A stretch of DNA of 64,000 nt from Pseudomonas viridiflava (GCF_900590885.1 NZ_UUON01000033.1:62001-126000); one strand, 5' to 3'. Positions 53,829-63,284 are shown, counted from the stretch's first letter. Made by a program: numbers and translations. The notes: generated by a model from the sequence alone, not told the origin.

Positions 53829-54691
53829 CTGAAACCGACAGACTGCAAATAGAAGTCGGTTATTTGACCACCCCAGAGCAATGCAATCCAGCCGGCAATC
53901 GCCAGATACGGACCAAATGGCATGGGGCTCGAGGCTTGCGCCTTGCGCAGGCGCAACAGAATCAACCCGATAAACACCCCCACCAGGGACGACATCAATA
54001 ACGTCATCGGCAGAATCTGCCAGCCGCCCCAGGCACCGAGCAGCGCCAGCAACTTGAAGTCGCCGTGGCCCATGCCGTCCTTGCCGGTGACCAGCTTGAA
54101 CAGCCAGAACACCGTCCACAGGCTCATGTATCCCAATACGGCGCCCCACAGGGCATCGGCCAGCGGCGTGAACAGGCTGAAGCCGTTGACGATCAGCCCC
54201 AGCCACAGCAACGGCAGCACCAGCACATCCGGCAGCAGTTGGTGGTCCACGTCGATCAGGCCCATCGCCAACAAGCCCCAAATCAAGACCATCACCGCTG
54301 CCGCCTGCCAGCCGAAGCCGAAATGCCAGGCCACCACGGCGGTCATCAGCGCGCACGCCAGCTCGGTCAGCGGATAGCGGACGCTGATCGAACCCTGGCA
54401 ATGGGCGCAGCGGCCCTTGAGGAACAGATAGCTGAGCAGCGGGATATTTTCCCACGGGCGGATCGCATGATCGCAATGCGGGCAGCAGGAATTGGGGTGC
54501 ATGAGGTTGTAGGTCGGCCCTGCGGGCTCGGCAGGCAAGCCAAGGACTTCATGGGCCTGGGCACGCCATTCGCGTTCGAGCATTTTCGGCAGGCGCCACA
54601 CCAGCACGTTGAGAAAACTGCCGACGATCAAGCCCAGCACCAGCGCCATCGCCACAAAGGCCCATGGATACTCAAGCAACAGCAGGCTCAA
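53825..54691 (-). CDS. pilD: type IV prepilin peptidase / N-methyltransferase PilD
   Basis: Bifunctional inner-membrane enzyme that cleaves prepilin leaders and methylates the new N-terminus, serving pili and type II secretion. The 288 residues have two CxxC pairs (CPHCDHAI and CAHCQG) in the first cytoplasmic loop and the catalytic aspartates in GLIDVDHQLLPD and GHGDFKLLA (GxGD). It overlaps pilC by four bases. Retained even though pilB is absent here, perhaps because type II secretion needs it. Confidence 0.96.
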   Translation of the reverse strand: MSLLLLEYPWAFVAMALVLGLIVGSFLNVLVWRLPKMLEREWRAQAHEVLGLPAEPAGPTYNLMHPNSCCPHCDHAIRPWENIPLLSYLFLKGRCAHCQGSISVRYPLTELACALMTAVVAWHFGFGWQAAAVMVLIWGLLAMGLIDVDHQLLPDVLVLPLLWLGLIVNGFSLFTPLADALWGAVLGYMSLWTVFWLFKLVTGKDGMGHGDFKLLALLGAWGGWQILPMTLLMSSLVGVFIGLILLRLRKAQASSPMPFGPYLAIAGWIALLWGGQITDFYLQSVGFR

Positions 54692-55896
54692 AATGCACTC
54701 CCCAGCTGGAACACCGGCAGGTACATGGCGATGACCAGCGTCCCGACAATCCCCCCCAGCACCACCATGAGCAGCGGCTCCATCAGGCTTGTAAGGTTAT
54801 CGACCTGGTCATCCACATCGGTTTCATAGTGGCTGGCGACTTTTTCCAGCATGCGGTCCAGGGTGCCCGACTCTTCGCCGATGGCGGTCATCTGGATCGC
54901 CATGCCGGGAAACAGGCCGCTGGCGGCCATGGATTGATTCAACTGCATGCCGGTAGATACATCGTGTCGCATATGCTCGATCGCCTGTTTGAACGGCCCT
55001 GAACCCACGGCCCCGGCCGCGGAGCCCAGCGCCTGCACCAGCGGAACGCCGGCGGCAAAGGTGGTGGACAGCGTGCGGGCGTAGCGGGCGACGGCCGATT
55101 TGTGCAGCAGTTTGCCTGCCAGGGGCATTTTCAACAAACCGGCGTCCAGCCAATGATGAAAACCGGTTGAGTTTCGGTAAGCGTGACGCAGCCCAATCGC
55201 CCCTGCGCCCATGCCCAACGCCAGCCCCCACCAGGCTTGCTGCATGAACTCGGAAAGGGCGATGACCTGCAAGGTCAAACCGGGCAGCTTGCCATCGACG
55301 CTGGCGAACAGGGCCTGGAATTGCGGCACCACATGCACCAGCAATATGCCGGTGACCAGGCAGGCGACCACCAGCACCGCGACCGGGTAGGTCATGGCTT
55401 TTTTGATTCTGGCTTTGAGCTGTGCGCTTTTTTCCCGGTGGAGCGCCACGCGTTCCAGCAAGGTTTCAAGGGCTCCGGCCTGCTCGCCGGCAGCCACCAG
55501 GTGGCAATACAAATCATCGAAGTAACGCGGTTGTTTGCGCAGCGCTTCATGGAGGCTGGTGCCGGCGGCGATCTGCTGTTTCAACCCCTGCACCAGCTCG
55601 CGCATCGACCGGTTTTCGACGCCTTCGCTGATGATGTCGAAGGCTTGCAGCAGGGCAATCCCGGCTTTCAGCAGGGTGGCCAACTGGCGAGTGAACAAGG
55701 TGATGTCTGACGTTTTTATCGGCACTGAGAAGCTTGCGAGCATTGGCGGCTGCTTGCGCACGCGCCCTGGGCTGATGCCTTGCTGGCGCAACTGGGCCTT
55801 GATCAGGGCAGGGTTGTGCCCACGGGTTTGCCCGGACACCTTGCGTCCTTTGCGGTTGGTGCCTTCCCAGGCGTAAAGCGTCGAAGCGTTGTTCAT
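54688..55896 (-). CDS. pilC: type IV pilus inner-membrane platform protein PilC
   Basis: A 402-residue polytopic protein with two GspF domains (about 70-195 and 275-395), each followed by membrane helices. I start at MNNASTLYAWEG, preceded by GCGGAAC. In P. aeruginosa the extension ATPase gene pilB lies between pilA and pilC; here only about 200 non-coding bases separate pilC from the divergent pilA. Confidence 0.95.
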   Translation of the reverse strand: MNNASTLYAWEGTNRKGRKVSGQTRGHNPALIKAQLRQQGISPGRVRKQPPMLASFSVPIKTSDITLFTRQLATLLKAGIALLQAFDIISEGVENRSMRELVQGLKQQIAAGTSLHEALRKQPRYFDDLYCHLVAAGEQAGALETLLERVALHREKSAQLKARIKKAMTYPVAVLVVACLVTGILLVHVVPQFQALFASVDGKLPGLTLQVIALSEFMQQAWWGLALGMGAGAIGLRHAYRNSTGFHHWLDAGLLKMPLAGKLLHKSAVARYARTLSTTFAAGVPLVQALGSAAGAVGSGPFKQAIEHMRHDVSTGMQLNQSMAASGLFPGMAIQMTAIGEESGTLDRMLEKVASHYETDVDDQVDNLTSLMEPLLMVVLGGIVGTLVIAMYLPVFQLGSAF

Positions 55897-56098
55897 GTCG
55901 CGGTTCCGCACACAGGTCGTCGAAGATTTATAGCTTAGTCACGTGACGGAATCGGGCAGGCGGATGGCCAAGGATAAAATGTCAGAATGTGCGTCTTGCA
56001 GGCGATTGAGCGCGTGCGGTTGAGTACACTTGCGCCGCTGCACACCACGGGGCGCAGGAAGCGCCTTGTTATGAGTTTTATTCTGGAGAGTGAATGTG

Positions 56099-56512
56099 AT
56101 GCGTCAAAAAGGTTTTACCTTGATCGAGCTGTTGATCGTCGTGGCAATCATCGGCATCTTGGCCACCATCGGCCTGCCGATGTATACCACGCACCAGGCC
56201 AAGGCCAAGTTCACCGCGGGCCTGGCTGAGATCGCCGCGTTGAAGGCCGGGTACGAAAGTGTCATCAACGAGGGCACCGTACCCACGTTGGCGCTGATTG
56301 GCGGCACCAGCCCCACCGCCAACTGCAAGATCGACGTGGCTGGCGACGTGGCCACGGGCGCTGGCTCCATCAATTGCGAAATACTCGACGCGCCGGCCCC
56401 GGTGCAGGGCAAGACCATCAGCCTGACGCGCAGCGCCACCACCGGCTGGAAGTGCACGACCAGCGCTGAAGCAAAATATGTCGGCAAGGGCTGCGGCGCC
56501 GACGGGGCATAA
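56099..56512 (+). CDS. pilA: type IV major pilin PilA
   Basis: A 137-residue prepilin with the short leader MRQKG, cleavage before Phe6, and FTLIELLIVVAIIGILATIGLP with Glu at mature position 5. Cysteines are at 76, 93, 119 and 132; the last two bracket the receptor-binding D-loop (WKCTTSAEAKYVGKGC). GGAG is ten bases before this ATG; in-frame GTG codons at 56090 and 56096 are alternatives. The chain ends CGADGA without the terminal serine used for group I pilin glycosylation. Confidence 0.93.
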   Translation: MRQKGFTLIELLIVVAIIGILATIGLPMYTTHQAKAKFTAGLAEIAALKAGYESVINEGTVPTLALIGGTSPTANCKIDVAGDVATGAGSINCEILDAPAPVQGKTISLTRSATTGWKCTTSAEAKYVGKGCGADGA

Positions 56513-56546
56513 CTGCTAAACCCTTCACATGGACGAGAGGTGGCCG

Positions 56547-57947
56547 ATGGGGTTATCCGTACAGCAGCGTGGTGGCGTTTTCCTGGCCGTGACCGTGGTT
56601 TTGTTGATCGTCGGGATATGTGCACCGTTCAGTGGGCATGACCTGCAGCGTGCAATGCAGATCGCCATAGGGGTTTGCGCGACGCTGTACGGGCTTTGGG
56701 TCACGTCGGCAGAGCGTTGGGTGGACCGGCCCACCGCGCTCGGCCTGGCGCTGATCATTGGGCTGGGGCTGGTGTCTTCGGCCCTGGCGCACCAACCGTT
56801 GTGGGCATTTACGGAAGTGGCGTTGTTTGTCAGTTGCGCGGCGATCGCCGTGGCGTTTGCCTCGCTGCGTCGTAATGGCGGCGAGCCTGTGGATCGTGTG
56901 CTGATCCTGGCGGTAGTCGCGATGTGCCTGATCAAGTCGGTCCAATACCTGTATGCCGGTGCACTCGCGTTCAGCAGTGGCGAGCGCACGCTGGACCCTG
57001 ACCTGCTGCTGTCCGGCTTTTCCAACAAGCGTTTCTACGGCCAGTTCCAGACCTTCACCCTGCCGCTGTTGGCGCTGCCTTTGTTGTTGCCGAATGTCTC
57101 CCGGGCGCTGCGAGGTGCGGTATTTGCGTTGCTGTGCGTGTGGTGGTTGATCGCGATCGGCGGCGGTACGCGGGGTACCTGGCTTGGCCTGGGCGTGGCG
57201 GGTGCGGTGCTGGCGGTAGTTGGGCCGTGGGGACGGCGTTGGTTGGGTTGGCAACTGGCCGCTGTACTGGTCGGGGTGTTGCTGTACTGGCTGGTGTTTA
57301 CGCTGTTGGCGGGGTACCTGGGAATCGTGGTTGCCAACGGCGCCGGTGATCGCCTCACCACCTCGCTGTCAGGGCGCGGCCCGATCTGGTCGCAGGCCTG
57401 GCAGATGCTGGTCGAGCGACCCTGGCTGGGGTTTGGGCCGATGCAGTTTGCCGATATTGCCAACCCGATTGCTGCCCACCCTCACCAATCCATCCTGCAA
57501 TGGGCCAGCGAATGGGGGGTGCCTTCGACGTTATGTGTGATGGCTTTGGCATGGCGCGGCGGTTGGGCCACCTTGTCGGTGCTGCACGAGCGGGCACTGT
57601 CCAGCGCGCGCGCCGACCTGCTGCGTTTATGCCTGTTTGCGGCGCTGGTCGGGGCGTTGGTGCAGTCGATGGTCGATGGAGTGATCGTGATGCCCAACTC
57701 CCAGGTCTGGCTGGCGCTGGTGGTGGGGTGGCTGATGGCGCTGCACGTGTGGCGAACGCCGGCAGGCGCGACCCTGCCATGGGTATGGAAATCCTGGAAA
57801 ATACTGAGTGTATTGGCCGTTGGTCTGCTGGTATTTGTCGCGGTGCGCGACGTGCCGCATATCGAGCAGGCCCAGCGGCAATACCTGGCCGCCCCCGACA
57901 CTCATCTGCAACCCCGCTTCTGGGCCCAGGGGGTTATTGCCCGCTGA
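56547..57947 (+). CDS. O-antigen ligase-like membrane protein, TfpO/PilO type
   Basis: A 466-residue protein with about 12 membrane spans and a large periplasmic loop containing SGRGPIWSQAWQMLVERPWLGFGP...HPHQSILQWASEWG, the Wzy_C (O-antigen ligase/PglL) signature. Directly after pilA it occupies the place of the pilin oligosaccharyltransferase tfpO of group I P. aeruginosa. I start at MGLSVQQRGG (AGAGG upstream) rather than the ATG at 56529. Whether it glycosylates this pilin is open, since the C-terminal serine is absent. Confidence 0.82.
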   Translation: MGLSVQQRGGVFLAVTVVLLIVGICAPFSGHDLQRAMQIAIGVCATLYGLWVTSAERWVDRPTALGLALIIGLGLVSSALAHQPLWAFTEVALFVSCAAIAVAFASLRRNGGEPVDRVLILAVVAMCLIKSVQYLYAGALAFSSGERTLDPDLLLSGFSNKRFYGQFQTFTLPLLALPLLLPNVSRALRGAVFALLCVWWLIAIGGGTRGTWLGLGVAGAVLAVVGPWGRRWLGWQLAAVLVGVLLYWLVFTLLAGYLGIVVANGAGDRLTTSLSGRGPIWSQAWQMLVERPWLGFGPMQFADIANPIAAHPHQSILQWASEWGVPSTLCVMALAWRGGWATLSVLHERALSSARADLLRLCLFAALVGALVQSMVDGVIVMPNSQVWLALVVGWLMALHVWRTPAGATLPWVWKSWKILSVLAVGLLVFVAVRDVPHIEQAQRQYLAAPDTHLQPRFWAQGVIAR

Positions 57948-57995
57948 AGCCCGCAAGTTGCCGGACGCCCGATGCGGTGCTAGCTTTAGTCCACC

Positions 57996-58068
57996 GCCCG
58001 TGTAGCTCAGTTGGTAGAGCAGCGCACTCGTAACGCGAAGGTCGCAGGTTCAACTCCTGTCTCGGGCA
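57996..58068 (+). tRNA. tRNA-Thr (CGT)
   Basis: Cloverleaf with acceptor GCCCGTG/CTCGGGC, D-arm GCTC/GAGC, anticodon loop CTCGTAA (CGT) and T-loop TTCAACT. No CCA is encoded (ATAA follows). There is a T-T mismatch in the acceptor stem and an A-C mismatch closing the anticodon stem. In P. aeruginosa this tRNA-Thr borders the pilin exchange region, and it does so here. Confidence 0.8.
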
Positions 58069-58232
58069 TAAAGGCAACGCTGTTTCAAAGGTACCGTTTC
58101 AAAGGCAACGTTTTCAGATGATCCCAGAATGGTTCTGAAGGCCAGGCGAGTCGGCATTCGTGCCCGCTCTTTTGTATCTGCGCAACCTTGATGACCCAGA
58201 TGCATCCCCATTCCTTGATCTAAGAGAACAAC

Positions 58233-58538
58233 ATGACCACTACAGAGATGACCCAGGAAGTTCGGCATCAAGCAGCTCTCGACAAATACCTCGAGGCCAC
58301 GCCGCAGCTTAAAGAAGAGATCAAGGACCTGAGCGCCGATGATCAGCGCGACCAGATCCAGTGGGCATTCGAGGACGAGGCCGAGAGCCAGGGCTACCAG
58401 CCCTGGGAGCTGACCCTCAAGTACACCTCGACGCCGGAAGAGTTTGAAGCCGCGCGGCTGGCCTTGCACAAAGAGGCTGCCGAGGTGCTGGGTGTTGAAT
58501 GGGAAGAGTATTGCGAGATGAACGACCTGGTCGTTTAA
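58233..58538 (+). CDS. DUF6388 family protein
   Basis: A 101-residue acidic helical protein (KYLEATPQLKEEIKDLSADDQRDQIQWAFEDEAE...EVLGVEWEEYCEMNDL). It fits DUF6388, a Pseudomonas-restricted family as far as I recall; no function is known. The 164-base gap after tRNA-Thr contains a weak hairpin with a T-run (about 58148-58175) that may end the tRNA transcript. Confidence 0.78.
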   Translation: MTTTEMTQEVRHQAALDKYLEATPQLKEEIKDLSADDQRDQIQWAFEDEAESQGYQPWELTLKYTSTPEEFEAARLALHKEAAEVLGVEWEEYCEMNDLVV

Positions 58539-58550
58539 ACGCGTACTCCG

Positions 58551-58578
58551 TGCGGGAGCGAGCCCGCTCGCTCCCGCA
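58551..58578. repeat. REP-like palindrome of a different family
   Basis: TGCGGGAGCGAGC / GCTCGCTCCCGCA. The arm sequence (GCGGGAGC) differs from the GTGGGAGG arms seen elsewhere in the window. It lies between the converging DUF6388 gene and nadC. Confidence 0.82.
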
Positions 58579-58586
58579 TGAACGCC

Positions 58587-59435
58587 TCAGATACTGAGGC
58601 GCATCGACAGGTCCACTGCCTTCACATCCTTGGTCATCGCACCGATGGAGATGTAGTCCACCCCGGTTTCGGCGATGGGCAGCAGGGTGCTTTCATTGAT
58701 CCCGCCGCTGGCTTCCAGCTTGGCCTTGCCGCCGTTCAGGCGCACGGCTTCACGCATATCCTCCAGGCTCAACTCATCGAGCATGATGATGTCGGCGCCT
58801 GCCGCCAGCGCTTCGCGCAGTTCATCCAGGCTTTCCACTTCGATTTCCACCGGTTTGCCCGGCGCAATCTTGTGCGCGGCGGTGATGGCCTGGGCGATAC
58901 CACCGCAGGCGGCGATATGGTTTTCCTTGATCAGGAACGCGTCATACAAACCAATGCGGTGGTTGTGGCAGCCGCCGCAGGTTACCGCGTACTTCTGCGC
59001 CAGACGCAGGCCCGGCAGGGTTTTGCGCGTGTCCAGCAACTTGACTTGGGTACTCGCGACAAAATCCGCCAGGTACTGCGCGCGTGTGGCAACGCCTGAC
59101 AGCAATTGCAGAAAATTCAGCGCGCAGCGTTCGCCGCTGAGCAGCGAACGCGCCGGGCCTTCGAGGTGAAACAGCACCTGGTTGGGGCTGACACGCTCAC
59201 CGTCGGTCACCTGCCAGTGCACGGCGACCCGTGGGTCCAGTTGACGGAAGACCGCGTCCACCCAGGCGGTGCCGGCGATAACCGCGCTGTCGCGGGTGAT
59301 GATGGCTGCCGTGGCCAGCCGTTCGGCCGGGATCAATTGCGCGGTGATGTCGCCGCTGCCGATGTCTTCCAGCAGTGCGCGGCGCACGTTGGCTTCGATT
59401 TCGGCGGTGAGGTCGGCAAGACGGAGATTCGGCAT
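58587..59435 (-). CDS. nadC: nicotinate-nucleotide pyrophosphorylase (carboxylating)
   Basis: Converts quinolinate and PRPP to nicotinate mononucleotide in de novo NAD synthesis. The 282 residues include DIGSGDITAQ near the N-terminus, DTRKTLPGLR near residue 138, the CGGCHNHRIGL segment, and IMLDEL near 215. The start is MPNLRLADL. nadC next to tRNA-Thr and pilA is conserved with P. aeruginosa. Confidence 0.96.
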   Translation of the reverse strand: MPNLRLADLTAEIEANVRRALLEDIGSGDITAQLIPAERLATAAIITRDSAVIAGTAWVDAVFRQLDPRVAVHWQVTDGERVSPNQVLFHLEGPARSLLSGERCALNFLQLLSGVATRAQYLADFVASTQVKLLDTRKTLPGLRLAQKYAVTCGGCHNHRIGLYDAFLIKENHIAACGGIAQAITAAHKIAPGKPVEIEVESLDELREALAAGADIIMLDELSLEDMREAVRLNGGKAKLEASGGINESTLLPIAETGVDYISIGAMTKDVKAVDLSMRLSI

Positions 59436-59669
59436 AACAGGCTCCACAAACAAAGTGCCCCGATTATAGGGGCAGTGCGGGCCCGAAGGCAGGCTCGGCG
59501 CTGATTTACCGCGCAATGGCAGAGTTTGCTGGCGCAACCCCCCTCATTTGCAAGATAATCTCGCGCCTTGCAATTGGCGTCATAGCTTTGACGACCTGGT
59601 GATAGCCGGTTTTCCATGGTGCCCAACGGGCCTGTACCCAATTCAATACCGCCGTTTCAGGAGGCCAGG

Positions 59670-61820
59670 ATGCACAATGACGGAAAGGTGGTGCCAATCA
59701 ACAAGGCACAGGCCACGCCATCGCCGCTCGCCCGACTGCCGGTGGTGTTGCTGCAGGTTCGCGACAAGGCCGCGCAGCAGTTGCAGCAAGGTCTGCAGGA
59801 ACTGTTCGATAACGCCGACGACACGCTGTTCGAAATGGCCGACAAGGCCCGCAGCAACGTCGACCACCATATTTTCTTTGAAGCCATGCGCGACCTGCGC
59901 CTCAAGCGCAAGAATTTCGAGCGCGTGTTCATGGAGCGCCTGTTCGACGCTTTTGCCGAGCTGGGCCAGGCCGGGCGCGGCGAGCTGCAACTGGTGCCGG
60001 TGCTGTCCTATGACGCGGCGCCAGGTACGTCCCGGGATGCACTGGAAAAAGCCGTGGCGCTGGAGGCCATGTTGGGGCGGGTGCGCCACCGCGACGGCCT
60101 GGCCCTTGGGCAACTCACCGCGCGCTTGAGCGCGCTGCTTGGCAACCACTTGGATGACCGTGAAAACCCGCTGGGCCCGGCGCTGTTGTGCGAGTTTTTC
60201 CTGCGGGCGGGGCGTAGCCTGGGCGTGGAGATCCGCGTCAAGTTGATCATGCTCAAGCTGTTCGAAAAATACGTCCTCAGTGACGCCGACCAACTGTACG
60301 GCGAAGCCAATCAATTGCTGGTCGCAACGGGAGTGTTGCCGCAACTCAAGGCCGTGCCATCGCGCCGCGCTGGCGGGCGTGTGGCCCGTGAGCAATCGAG
60401 CCCGCACGTGCCGCCGAGCGTCGAGCAGCCGGTTGACGAAAATGGTCACGAAGCGTTTGCCGCCTTGCAGGTATTGCTGACCACGTTGCGCGGCAGCGTC
60501 GCGCCGACCCTCGAAGCCAGTGCCGAACCCCAGCCGATTGCCACCCGTGACCTGCTGCGCCTGCTGTCGCATTTGCAGCAATACGTGCCTGCGCCTGAGG
60601 CGGAAGATGATTTCGACCTGCGCAACCAGCTGGGGCAATTACTCACCCGTGTCAGCGTCAAGAGTGGCAAGTCGCGAGTCGTGGAGGATTCGGACGAAGA
60701 CGTGATCAACCTGATCGCGCTGTTGTTCGAGTTCATCCTCAACGACCGCGCGGTGCCGGATACCTTCAAGGCGTTGATCGCCCGCCTGCAGATCCCGATG
60801 CTGAAAGTGGCGGTACTGGACAAGCGCTTTTTCAGTCGCGCCAGCCACCCGGCGCGGCGCCTGCTCAACGAAATCGCGGCGGCTGCCATGGGCTGGAGCC
60901 CGCGTGAGGACTACCCGCGCGACCCCCTCTACCTGCGCATTGAGCATGTGGTCCAGCGCTTGCTCAATGAGTTTGTCGAAGACCCGGCGATTTTCTCCCA
61001 GTTGCTCGCCGAGTTCAGCGCGTTTACTGCCGACGAGCGTCGGCGCAGCGAACTGCTTGAACAGCACACCCGCGATGCCGAAGAAGGCCGCGTGCGCACC
61101 GAAGCAGCCCGCCAGCGCGTGGCGGATGTGCTTAATCGACGCTTGCTGGGCAAGGTGCTGCCGTTGGCGGTGGTGCAGTTCCTGCAACAGGCCTGGAGCC
61201 AGGTGCTGTTACTGGCCAGTCTCAAGTACGGCGAGCAGTCGGTGCAATGGCAGGCGGGGCTGCGCACCATGGATGACTTGATCTGGAGCGTCAGCCTGCA
61301 GCAGGACACCGAAGCCGGGCGCCACCTGCTCGAACAGTTGCCGGGCCTGCTCAAGGCGTTGCGCGACGGCTTGACCAGCGCCGCGTTCGATTCTTACAGC
61401 ACCCGAGAATTTTTTGTGCGGTTGCAGGCCCTGCATATTCAGGCGCCCGACGGCGTCGACGAGTTGATCGAAGTGCGCGAGCCATTTGTACTCGGCACCG
61501 TGGCGCGGGACCCAGCCGCAGACCTGCCGGCCAATGACCCCGACCTGCTCAAGGTTCACCAGTTGCGGGTCGGTACCTGGATGGTGTTTCAGGCGCGCGC
61601 GGCCAACTCCCTGCGCTGCCGGCTCACCGCGATCATGGCGCCGGCCGGCAGCTACATTTTTGTCAGCCGCACCGGGCTCAAGGTGCTGGAGCACAGCGCC
61701 GGGGAACTAGCGTTGGCGTTCAAGCGTGACGCGTTGCACGTGCTGGATGACGGGCCGCTGTTCGAGCGCGCGTTGGCGGCCGTAGTGGGCAAGCTGCGCC
61801 AACTCAATCGCGCCAAGTGA
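59670..61820 (+). CDS. DUF1631 family protein
   Basis: A large 716-residue soluble protein, largely helical and rich in Leu, Arg and Asp. AGGAGG lies five bases before the ATG (MHNDGKVVPINK). It matches DUF1631 and corresponds to PA4523 by position; function unknown. The C-terminal part (about 620-710, GTWMVFQARAANSLRCRLTAIM...YIFVSRTGLKVLE) looks like a beta-rich PilZ-like or SH3-like module, which is my inference. Confidence 0.85.
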   Translation: MHNDGKVVPINKAQATPSPLARLPVVLLQVRDKAAQQLQQGLQELFDNADDTLFEMADKARSNVDHHIFFEAMRDLRLKRKNFERVFMERLFDAFAELGQAGRGELQLVPVLSYDAAPGTSRDALEKAVALEAMLGRVRHRDGLALGQLTARLSALLGNHLDDRENPLGPALLCEFFLRAGRSLGVEIRVKLIMLKLFEKYVLSDADQLYGEANQLLVATGVLPQLKAVPSRRAGGRVAREQSSPHVPPSVEQPVDENGHEAFAALQVLLTTLRGSVAPTLEASAEPQPIATRDLLRLLSHLQQYVPAPEAEDDFDLRNQLGQLLTRVSVKSGKSRVVEDSDEDVINLIALLFEFILNDRAVPDTFKALIARLQIPMLKVAVLDKRFFSRASHPARRLLNEIAAAAMGWSPREDYPRDPLYLRIEHVVQRLLNEFVEDPAIFSQLLAEFSAFTADERRRSELLEQHTRDAEEGRVRTEAARQRVADVLNRRLLGKVLPLAVVQFLQQAWSQVLLLASLKYGEQSVQWQAGLRTMDDLIWSVSLQQDTEAGRHLLEQLPGLLKALRDGLTSAAFDSYSTREFFVRLQALHIQAPDGVDELIEVREPFVLGTVARDPAADLPANDPDLLKVHQLRVGTWMVFQARAANSLRCRLTAIMAPAGSYIFVSRTGLKVLEHSAGELALAFKRDALHVLDDGPLFERALAAVVGKLRQLNRAK

Positions 61821-61881
61821 TCGCAACCACAGGGGCGAACGCGGCATACTGGTAACACTTTGTCGCGTTCAAGGAACCTGT

Positions 61882-62445
61882 ATGCAGTTGGACTCCACCA
61901 GTGGTTGGTGCAAGGGCATTCGTCATTGCCCTTCGCCCAACTTCAACGAGCGCCCCGCCGGCGAAATATCACTGTTGGTGGTGCATAACATCAGCCTGCC
62001 GCCGGCGCAGTTCGCCACCGGGAAAGTGCAGGAGTTTTTTCAGAATCGCCTGGATGTCACGGAACATCCCTACTTTGAAGGGATTGCCGACCTACGGGTG
62101 TCCGCGCATTTTCTGATTGAGCGCGACGGCGCGGTGACGCAGTTTGTGTCCTGCAGCGACCGGGCCTGGCATGCCGGGGTTTCGTGCTTCGAAGGGCGTG
62201 AAACCTGCAACGACTTTTCCTTGGGCATTGAGCTGGAAGGTACCGATGACCTGCCGTTCACCGACGCCCAATATGCCGCGCTGATCGACCTGGCCCGCCA
62301 GTTGCTGGCGGCCTACCCTGGCATCACCGCGCAGCGCATTTGTGGTCATAGCGACATCGCACCGGGGCGCAAGACCGACCCCGGCCCCGCTTTTGATTGG
62401 ACGCGCTTTCGCAGCGCCCTGCAGGATGGAGGACACGCACGATGA
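61882..62445 (+). CDS. ampD: 1,6-anhydro-N-acetylmuramyl-L-alanine amidase AmpD
   Basis: Cytoplasmic zinc amidase recycling anhydro-muropeptides; its loss derepresses AmpC beta-lactamase. The 187 residues have the zinc ligands H35 (VVHN), H156 (CGHSDIAPGRK) and D166, and the conserved K164. Overlaps ampE by ATGA, the universal pairing. Confidence 0.96.
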   Translation: MQLDSTSGWCKGIRHCPSPNFNERPAGEISLLVVHNISLPPAQFATGKVQEFFQNRLDVTEHPYFEGIADLRVSAHFLIERDGAVTQFVSCSDRAWHAGVSCFEGRETCNDFSLGIELEGTDDLPFTDAQYAALIDLARQLLAAYPGITAQRICGHSDIAPGRKTDPGPAFDWTRFRSALQDGGHAR

Positions 62446-63278
62446 GTTTTCTGGTGTTGGTGCTGGCGGTATGGATCGAGAAATTCTCGGCCCTGCGCCA
62501 GCGGTTGCAGCGCGATGGCGGTTGGCTGCGCGAGTTGGCCAAGTTGGAAGCGAGCCCACGCATGGGCAAGCAACCCTGGCTGATTCTGGTGCTGCTGGTG
62601 TTGTTGCCGGTGGCGTTGCTGGGGCTGTTGCTGCTGGTGCTGGAGCCGGTGGCCTACGGCTTGTTGGCCCTGCCGGTGCACCTGCTGGTGGTGATCTACA
62701 GCCTGGGGCGCGGTGATGTGCTCGCCGGTCTCGGCCCCTTCCGCGATGCCTGGCGACGCGGCGACCTGCAAGCCGCCGAGCACGTGGCCGAGCGCGACTT
62801 GAACCTGAGCGCCGACAGCGGTGAACAACTGCTCGAACGCGTCCAGGGCCATCTGCTGTGGCAGGCCTACCAGAGCTTTTTCGCGGTAATCTTCTGGTAC
62901 TTCCTGCTGGGCCCGGTGGCTGCGCTGGCGTATCGCCTGCTGGCCCTGGCCAGCGAGCACAGCAAGAACCCCCTGGTGGCCGAGCGCGCCGTGCAATTGC
63001 GGCATGCCTTCGACTGGCTACCGGTACGCCTGCTGGCCGCCAGCTTTGCCCTGGTTGGCAACTTCGTCGCGGTCAGCCGCGTGATGCTCCATGAGCTGTT
63101 GAGCTGGGACATCAGCGCCGCCCAACTGATGGAAAAAGTCGGCCTGGTAGCCGCAGAAATCCCGCCACCGGTGGTCGGCGCCGACGGTATCAACAGCCTC
63201 GACCGCCTGTGGGAACTGCTGCTGCGCGCCGCCGTGCTGTGGTACGCCGGCTTTGCCATCTGGACCGTGCTGCCCTGA
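62442..63278 (+). CDS. ampE: inner-membrane protein AmpE
   Basis: A 278-residue membrane protein with four hydrophobic spans (about 45-75, 145-165, 195-215, 260-278), encoded directly after ampD. It is proposed to be a sensor in beta-lactamase induction; its biochemical role is unresolved. Start MSFLVLVLAVWIEKF. Confidence 0.93.
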   Translation: MSFLVLVLAVWIEKFSALRQRLQRDGGWLRELAKLEASPRMGKQPWLILVLLVLLPVALLGLLLLVLEPVAYGLLALPVHLLVVIYSLGRGDVLAGLGPFRDAWRRGDLQAAEHVAERDLNLSADSGEQLLERVQGHLLWQAYQSFFAVIFWYFLLGPVAALAYRLLALASEHSKNPLVAERAVQLRHAFDWLPVRLLAASFALVGNFVAVSRVMLHELLSWDISAAQLMEKVGLVAAEIPPPVVGADGINSLDRLWELLLRAAVLWYAGFAIWTVLP

Positions 63279-63284
63279 TCAGAC

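Noticed and set aside
55990..56095. Sigma-54 (-24/-12) promoter for pilA
   Set aside because: TTGC motifs are present, but no GG lies at the required spacing.
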